Assembly (NCBI GenBank): GCA_947461105.1
Contig: CANHIG010000005.1
Coordinates: 1-38,674, forward strand
Source: Bacteroidota bacterium
GTDB lineage: Bacteria; Bacteroidota; Bacteroidia; Chitinophagales; LD1
Length of the DNA stretch: 38,674 nt
Direction of reading: 5' to 3'
Shown here: piece after piece, positions 33,754 through 38,674 of the stretch
Position numbering within the stretch: position 1 is the stretch's first letter
Layout: each line of letters starts with the position of its first letter
The notes under the pieces: generated by a model
Database searches by the model: none
Told to the model about the DNA's origin: nothing
The model's input: only the letters and a program-made list of their open reading frames with translations
Program-made: the position numbers and the translations under genes

Positions 33754-34269
33754 TTATACTTTACTTATCATTTCCACTTTCCCTGCCTTGCAATCTTCAA
33801 TAAGCTTATCTATTTTTTCAGGAGTAAGAAACTCATGAAAATAATCGCCCAATTGAAGCATTGGTGCATAACCACAAGCGCCAAGGCACTCCACTCCTTT
33901 CACGGCAAACATTCCATCTGCTGTAACCTGACCTTGCTCCACACCCAACTTTTTGCAGGTGTAGTCCATAAGATTCTCAACTCCCTTTTGACAGCATGGT
34001 GAGGTGTGGCAAAACTCAAGCATATACTTTCCAATAGGCTTATGGTTATACATGCTGTAAAAAGTAGCTACTTCATATACCTCAATCGGTTTGATAGAAA
34101 GTATTTCTGCAATCTTATCCATCAAAGGCACAGTAAGCACATGATTATTTTCATCCTGTACTTCATGAAGAATAGTCAACAATGCAGACTTCTTTTTATC
34201 TTCAGGAAAACGGCTGATAAGCACATTTATCCTCTCATTCAATCTCTCTGAAAATTTGATTTCACTCAT
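33754..34269 (-). CDS. nuoE: NADH-quinone oxidoreductase subunit E
   Basis: This thioredoxin-like subunit carries the N1a [2Fe-2S] cluster next to NuoF. Ligands are Cys87, Cys92, Cys128 and Cys132 (CHTSPCC and CLGAC). The VYEVATFYSMYNHKPIGKY region is highly characteristic. The 171-residue length is normal. It ends 3 bases before the embedded membrane protein, not next to nuoF as in standard operons, although E and F are direct structural partners. Confidence 0.97.
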   Translation of the reverse strand: MSEIKFSERLNERINVLISRFPEDKKKSALLTILHEVQDENNHVLTVPLMDKIAEILSIKPIEVYEVATFYSMYNHKPIGKYMLEFCHTSPCCQKGVENLMDYTCKKLGVEQGQVTADGMFAVKGVECLGACGYAPMLQLGDYFHEFLTPEKIDKLIEDCKAGKVEMISKV

Positions 34270-34290
34270 TTTGTTGAAGTTTCTGTTTAT

Positions 34291-35529
34291 TTAAGCATCT
34301 AACTCGCCAGCTATCACGTTCATGGAACTCATGATTAATATTGCATCTGACAAATATCCACCTTTAATCATTTCTGTAAATGCCTGATAGTATATAAAGC
34401 ATGGTCTTCTGAAGTGTAAACGATAAGGCACACGGCTTCCATTGCTCACTAAATAAAAGCCCAGCTCGCCATTACCACCTTCCACACAATGATATACTTC
34501 TCCAACTGGAACAGGAATCTCGCCCATCACAATTTTGAAATGATAAATCAATGCCTCCATGCTGCTATACACTTCCTGTTTTGGCGGCAGATAGTAATCT
34601 GGCACATCTGCATGATAAGGGCCTTCAGGCATTTTTTCTAATGCTTGCCTGATTATTCTCAAGCTCTGTCTTACTTCTTCCTGACGAACCATGTAGCGAT
34701 CATAGGTATCCCCTGCAGTTCCAACAGGAACATCAAATTCGAAATCCTCATAAGAAGAATATGGATTCATCTTTCGAATATCATAATCAACGCCAGCTGC
34801 CCTCAAGTTTGGTCCTGTAAAACCATAACTAATTGCTTTTTCAGCAGATATAGCACCTGTATGCAGACAACGATTCATGAAAATTGTATTTCGGGTCAAT
34901 AGCTGATCAAACTCTTCCCATTTAGCAGGAAAAGTTTCCATAAACTTATGAATCTTAGCCCATACAGCTGGAGACCAATCGCGCTCCCATCCACCGATTC
35001 TACCCATATTTGTAGTGAGTCTCGCTCCGCAAATCTCTTCATAAATTTCATACACCTCTTCACGTGCTTGAAAAATATGAAGGAAGCCTGTAAATGCGCC
35101 TGAGTCAACTCCCAAAATTGAGTTGCAAATCAAGTGATCCGTGATTCTGGCAAGTTCCATAACTATCACGCGCATGTATTGTACCCGCTTTGGAACTTCT
35201 ACTCCTAGCAACTTCTCTAGTGTCATCCACCAACCCATGTTGTTGATTGGTGATGAGCAATAGTTCATCCTGTCTGTTAAAGGAGTTATCTGATAAAACG
35301 GTCTGTTTTCTGCAATTTTTTCAAACGCACGGTGAATGTATCCAACAGTTTGCTCTGCATCCACAATTTTCTCACCATCCATCAAAAGTACATTCTGGAA
35401 AATTCCATGTGTAGCAGGATGTGTTGGCCCAAGGTTAAGAATTGAAAGCTCACTTCCATCCTCATTTTCCTTTTCCTTGATGAGTTCGTTATATCTCTTT
35501 TGAATTACATCAGAAGTTGCTATTGACAT
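34291..35529 (-). CDS. nuoD: NADH-quinone oxidoreductase subunit D
   Basis: This is the 49-kDa-type subunit that forms the quinone-reducing site with NuoB. Visible signatures are [23 protein letters not shown] at the N-terminus, [14 protein letters not shown], and the C-terminal region ending in [13 protein letters not shown]. The length of 412 residues is normal, and NuoC is a separate gene rather than fused to D as in E. coli. Its start overlaps the nuoC stop by one base. Confidence 0.97.
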   Translation of the reverse strand: MSIATSDVIQKRYNELIKEKENEDGSELSILNLGPTHPATHGIFQNVLLMDGEKIVDAEQTVGYIHRAFEKIAENRPFYQITPLTDRMNYCSSPINNMGWWMTLEKLLGVEVPKRVQYMRVIVMELARITDHLICNSILGVDSGAFTGFLHIFQAREEVYEIYEEICGARLTTNMGRIGGWERDWSPAVWAKIHKFMETFPAKWEEFDQLLTRNTIFMNRCLHTGAISAEKAISYGFTGPNLRAAGVDYDIRKMNPYSSYEDFEFDVPVGTAGDTYDRYMVRQEEVRQSLRIIRQALEKMPEGPYHADVPDYYLPPKQEVYSSMEALIYHFKIVMGEIPVPVGEVYHCVEGGNGELGFYLVSNGSRVPYRLHFRRPCFIYYQAFTEMIKGGYLSDAILIMSSMNVIAGELDA

Positions 35530-36059
35530 CAGTTCAAATTTTGGTTTAATGGAACACGTCCAAAATATCTATCGTCCTTATCTGTTCTGCCCTGATCCTC
35601 TAATGGAAACTCTTTGCGCATCGGGAAAGAAACCATTTCATCCATATTCAAAATACGTTTTAAATCGGGATGATTTTTGAAAATAATCCCATAGAAGTCA
35701 TAAGTCTCGCGCTCTTGCCAGTTTGCTGAAGAAAATAAATCTACCATAGAATCTACTTCAGGATTTTCGCCATCCAAATACACTTTTACTCTCACTCGAA
35801 CATTATCTAACCAATTATGCAAGTGATAAATTACTGATAATTGACGCTCTTTCTCATTTTCAGGGAAATGTGCTCCACAAAGATCTGTCATAAAGTTGAA
35901 ACGCAAGGTTGCATCATCTTTCAAAAAATGAATAAGCTCATGTGCACTGCCAGCAGTTACCTCAAAAGTCAATAAACCCCAAGGCTCATCAAATGCTGAA
36001 ACTTTATCTGCAAATTTTGCAATAAGCAATTCCTTTATGGTGTTGTTATCTAATGCCAT
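35529..36059 (-). CDS. nuoC: NADH-quinone oxidoreductase subunit C
   Basis: This is the 30-kDa-type peripheral subunit. NWQERETYDFYGIIFKNHPDLKRILNMDE is the diagnostic block, and the C-terminus with FPMRKEFPLEDQGR matches the family. At 176 residues it is a compact NuoC. It begins 2 bases after nuoB and overlaps nuoD by one base, so translation is tightly coupled. Confidence 0.96.
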   Translation of the reverse strand: MALDNNTIKELLIAKFADKVSAFDEPWGLLTFEVTAGSAHELIHFLKDDATLRFNFMTDLCGAHFPENEKERQLSVIYHLHNWLDNVRVRVKVYLDGENPEVDSMVDLFSSANWQERETYDFYGIIFKNHPDLKRILNMDEMVSFPMRKEFPLEDQGRTDKDDRYFGRVPLNQNLN

Positions 36060-36061
36060 AA

Positions 36062-36616
36062 TTATTGAACGTTAATTCCGTAAGAAGCCAATAGAGCCTT
36101 ATATTCTGGCGAGTTTCTCCGTGAAAACTTTTCGTTTTTCACTAACTCCTGCAGTTGCATCAAGCCGTCAATGATTTGTTCGGGACGTGGCGGGCAACCC
36201 GGCACATATACATCTACCGGAATCACCTTATCTATTCCCTGAAGTACAGAATAAGTATCGAACACTCCACCGGATGATGCACAAGCACCAACAGCAATAA
36301 CCCATCTCGGCTCGGCCATTTGTTCGTAAACCTGACGTAAAACTGGCCCCATTTTTTTTGCAATAGTTCCCATCACCATAAGCATATCAGCCTGACGAGG
36401 AGAGAAACTCGGACGCTCAGAACCAAATCGGGCAATGTCGTATGTAGAAGCCATAGTAGACATAAACTCTATGCCACAACATGAAGTGGCAAAAGGCAAT
36501 GGCCACAATGACTTCGAACGAGCAAGCCCAACAACTTGGTCAACGGTGGTGGCAAAAAAGCCTTCGCCTTCAATACCTTTTGGGGGGGCTTCTACCATTT
36601 TTATATCACTACTCAT
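36062..36616 (-). CDS. nuoB: NADH-quinone oxidoreductase subunit B
   Basis: This subunit binds the N2 [4Fe-4S] cluster that passes electrons to quinone. Ligands are the tandem Cys46-Cys47 (ATSCCGIEF), Cys112 (GACASSGG) and Cys141 (VPGCPPRPE). The 184-residue length is normal. It lies 29 bases after nuoA. Confidence 0.97.
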   Translation of the reverse strand: MSSDIKMVEAPPKGIEGEGFFATTVDQVVGLARSKSLWPLPFATSCCGIEFMSTMASTYDIARFGSERPSFSPRQADMLMVMGTIAKKMGPVLRQVYEQMAEPRWVIAVGACASSGGVFDTYSVLQGIDKVIPVDVYVPGCPPRPEQIIDGLMQLQELVKNEKFSRRNSPEYKALLASYGINVQ

Positions 36617-36645
36617 TTATCGCGTTTTAATTCAAATTAGTGAAA

Positions 36646-37011
36646 TTACTCCCACTCCAATGCTTTCTTTTTGATAATGTAAAAAAAGCCCACTAACAAT
36701 AAGCCCATGAACAGGAACATCTTCAATAAACCGTCCATCCCCAAATCGCGGAAATTTACCGCCCATGGGTAAAGGAAGATGACCTCAACATCAAACAATA
36801 CAAACAAGATTGCAACTAGAAAATACTTCACAGAAAAAGGAATTCTGGCATTCCCATAAGACTCAATACCACACTCAAAATTGGCATCTTTTATCTGGGA
36901 CTTTCTTCTAGGTCCAATAAAATGAGATAGAAACAGCATAAGTGCCACAAAACCGGCAGCAAAAACCATCTGCATTATTATCGGCAAGTAATCAATATTG
37001 GTAGACTGCAT
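36646..37011 (-). CDS. nuoA: NADH-quinone oxidoreductase subunit A
   Basis: This small membrane subunit has three transmembrane helices. The loop FECGIESYGNARIPFSVKYFLVAILFVLFDVEVIFLYPWA is unmistakable, including the Cys of the conformational switch loop near the quinone site. The length of 121 residues is normal. It is the first gene of the operon and has the best promoter in the window. Confidence 0.97.
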   Translation of the reverse strand: MQSTNIDYLPIIMQMVFAAGFVALMLFLSHFIGPRRKSQIKDANFECGIESYGNARIPFSVKYFLVAILFVLFDVEVIFLYPWAVNFRDLGMDGLLKMFLFMGLLLVGFFYIIKKKALEWE

Positions 37012-37028
37012 ATTCGCTTAAATTATGG

Positions 37029-37058
37029 CAAAAATAATAGACCACACATATAAACCAA
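37029..37058 (-). promoter_or_regulatory. Promoter of the nuo operon
   Basis: On the minus strand a TTGG -33-like element (37055-37058) is followed, 19 bases after its TTG, by TATTTTTG (37029-37036), an exact TAnnTTTG. Both the sequence and spacing fit the Bacteroidota sigma-ABfr-type promoter. It leaves a 17-base leader before nuoA. Confidence 0.7.
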
Positions 37059-37183
37059 CCCTTTTTATTCACAAATTGTTCAGGGGGCTCTTCTTTAAAA
37101 GATATTTTCAATGAATATAACTCATCATATATACAAGGCACTTAGAATAGGAAGATCGATCACAAAATAACAGAGATAAAAGA

Positions 37184-38674
37184 TTACTCCTTCACAATTC
37201 GCTTCACATCGAAAAAAGACTTGCCCTGGAGCTTCAATAAATAAACACCTTGATTGAGGTTCAAGGTATTTACAGCAACAAATTGATTGCTGTTATTGCT
37301 GAAAGAAACATCCTGACTTTGAATCAGCTTTCCGCTGAAATCAAAAATTGCTAATTGCAATTTTTCGTCCATTGGCTTACCCACATATACATTGAGTTCA
37401 CTAGAAAAAGGATTGGGAAATACATCTAAATCAGCAAGTAGATTATCATGATTATGATAGTTATATTTATTGGATAAAATCATATAGGCCACTGCCAAAT
37501 CAGGAATACCGTATCCAAAAGTATCATTAGGCATTTTAAATAAATGTGCGCTCTCCCGAATAGTTTCCATAATTTCTAAACCGGGAACATTGGGAAAGGC
37601 TTGTCTCAAACATGCTGCCCCACCTGCCAACACAGGACAGGAAAATGAGGTGCCGCTCCCGTTATAAATTTCACCGGCAGTATTATACACAGCTGTACCT
37701 ACACCTCTCGCACACACATCAGGTTTCACATGACCTGCGGCATTGGGTCCTTTACCGCTAAATTTCGCATACTGGCGCAATTCATTTACTGCGCCTACGG
37801 CCAATATACTGTCTGCATCTGCCGGAGTGCTGATAAAATACCATGAGTTTGCTCCTTCATTTCCAGCACTGTTGAGTACCACAATGCCTCCCCGTGCTGC
37901 CACATTAGCAGCTTTTGCAATAGGAGTGGTATTGCCGTCTAAATCGGCATAAGTGTGATTGGTAGTGGCATCATCAAACTGAGTATACCCTAAGGACGTA
38001 GAGAACACATCTGCACCACCGCTTTCTGCAAATTCTGCAGCAAAAACCCAATTGTATTCTTCTTCTAATGTCTCACTGGAACCTACTTCTGTCCTAAACA
38101 ACGCATAGTTAGCATTGGGCGCAGAACCTATCATTTTACCCGGTTGATTTGCCGCCATACACGAGAGGCATGAGGTGCCATGGCTGCCATCATCAAACAC
38201 ATTTGCATTCTGCGCTTCCAAATCCCAAGAGCCTTTGAAACGGGAAGTTTTAAATAATGAATCAAATCCGGCAAGACCATTAGCATTATAAAATCCGGCA
38301 TCAAAAACTGCTATATCCACCGAATCTCCTTTGTAACCCCTTTTATGGAGAAAATCTACATGAATCATCTGGTTCTGATTTGAAGATGCGCCATAATATT
38401 CATCTGGATTGAAATCCTTGAAATCTACATCAGTTAATACTTCAAATTTACTCTCTGATTTTCTTAATGAAGTAACTGGAGATTTCACCAATTCCACTTT
38501 AGACACAAAGCCAAGTGACGCAATGCGTTGTATAATAGTTGTATCAGAAGCGCTTATCAGTGAGCAATTCAGCCATTTTGAGGTCTTTATATTATGGACA
38601 CCAAAAGTAAGCAGCGAATCAGCATATAATTTTGAAACAGGTAAATCGCTCTCGAAAAAACCAATATGCTGTCT
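37184..38674 (-). CDS. Subtilisin-like (S8) serine protease with T9SS sorting tail, 5' end outside the window
   Basis: This is a secreted serine peptidase. Counted from the GTG used by the ORF track (38506), the catalytic triad is Asp69 (FDAGF), His109 (DDGSHGTSC) and Ser287 (NGSGTSFSCP), with the oxyanion residue Asn216 in SAGNEG. A linker is followed by a type A T9SS sorting domain (VFPNPFSSELNVYV, LNQGVYLLKLQGKSFFDVKRIVKE). The frame stays open for a further 56 codons to the end of the window and encodes what looks like an inhibitory propeptide (LYADSLLTFGVHNIKTSKWLN, then IIQRIASLGFVSKVELV). The listed GTG is therefore internal, and the true start with its signal peptide lies beyond base 38674. 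Substrate is unknown. Confidence 0.88.
   Translation of the reverse strand, partial: RQHIGFFESDLPVSKLYADSLLTFGVHNIKTSKWLNCSLISASDTTIIQRIASLGFVSKVELVKSPVTSLRKSESKFEVLTDVDFKDFNPDEYYGASSNQNQMIHVDFLHKRGYKGDSVDIAVFDAGFYNANGLAGFDSLFKTSRFKGSWDLEAQNANVFDDGSHGTSCLSCMAANQPGKMIGSAPNANYALFRTEVGSSETLEEEYNWVFAAEFAESGGADVFSTSLGYTQFDDATTNHTYADLDGNTTPIAKAANVAARGGIVVLNSAGNEGANSWYFISTPADADSILAVGAVNELRQYAKFSGKGPNAAGHVKPDVCARGVGTAVYNTAGEIYNGSGTSFSCPVLAGGAACLRQAFPNVPGLEIMETIRESAHLFKMPNDTFGYGIPDLAVAYMILSNKYNYHNHDNLLADLDVFPNPFSSELNVYVGKPMDEKLQLAIFDFSGKLIQSQDVSFSNNSNQFVAVNTLNLNQGVYLLKLQGKSFFDVKRIVKE

Noticed and set aside
1-38674. tRNA, rRNA, CRISPR arrays, complete insertion sequences, defence systems
   Set aside because: Scanning the intergenic gaps by eye showed no tRNA-like cloverleaf, no regularly spaced repeats and no transposase or known defence domains. 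An automated scan could still reveal a small RNA.

Overview
This window looks like ordinary chromosome from a low-GC member of the Bacteroidota, probably from the Chitinophagales/Sphingobacteriales side. No 16S or other placement marker is present, so the order is a guess. The evidence is a TonB-dependent receptor with an N-terminal carboxypeptidase-regulatory-like domain, two secreted proteins with type IX secretion (T9SS) sorting tails, the Bacteroidota-restricted families DUF4295 and DUF5683, a short NuoG, and several promoters of the Bacteroidota form TAnnTTTG.

Layout. 1-1524: end of an efflux operon (a C-terminal fragment, then a TolC-type lipoprotein). 1728-3490: a short CvfB-like gene and a decayed, GC-richer group II intron whose reverse transcriptase is cut off after its first blocks. 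3496-10676: aldo/keto reductase and pyrE, a divergent NUDIX gene, a phosphodiesterase plus TonB-receptor pair that looks like a phosphoester-scavenging unit, and a pirin with a twin-arginine leader. 10759-15207: a frameshifted small exported protein, a DctA-like symporter, and an Fe-S/thiol operon (sufT-like, bacilliredoxin, PaaE-like reductase), followed by a PspC gene whose ATG lies inside a palindromic repeat. 15261-19448: rpmB-rpmG-DUF4295, ftsY, rimO and a cysteine desulfurase. 19451-21740: a tightly overlapping minus-strand trio (unknown protein, rhomboid protease, threonine aldolase). 21810-27778: thymidine kinase, a large T9SS cargo protein, an UPF0173 hydrolase, parA, parB and a DUF5683 protein. 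27797-37058: a complex I operon nuoA-B-C-D-E-x-F-G-H in which x is a polytopic GT-C-like membrane protein. The nuo run stops at nuoH, and a GT2 glycosyltransferase follows instead of nuoI. 37184-38674: a subtilisin-like protease with a T9SS tail, running off the window.

Most of the window is housekeeping. I did not find a clear new defence or mobile system. The best leads are the membrane glycosyltransferase-like gene embedded in a split nuo operon with a GT2 gene at its broken end, a 7-A tract that disconnects a signal peptide from its gene, a repeat that appears to supply the pspC start codon, a predicted exported pirin, and three DnaA-box-like 9-mers next to the parAB cluster.
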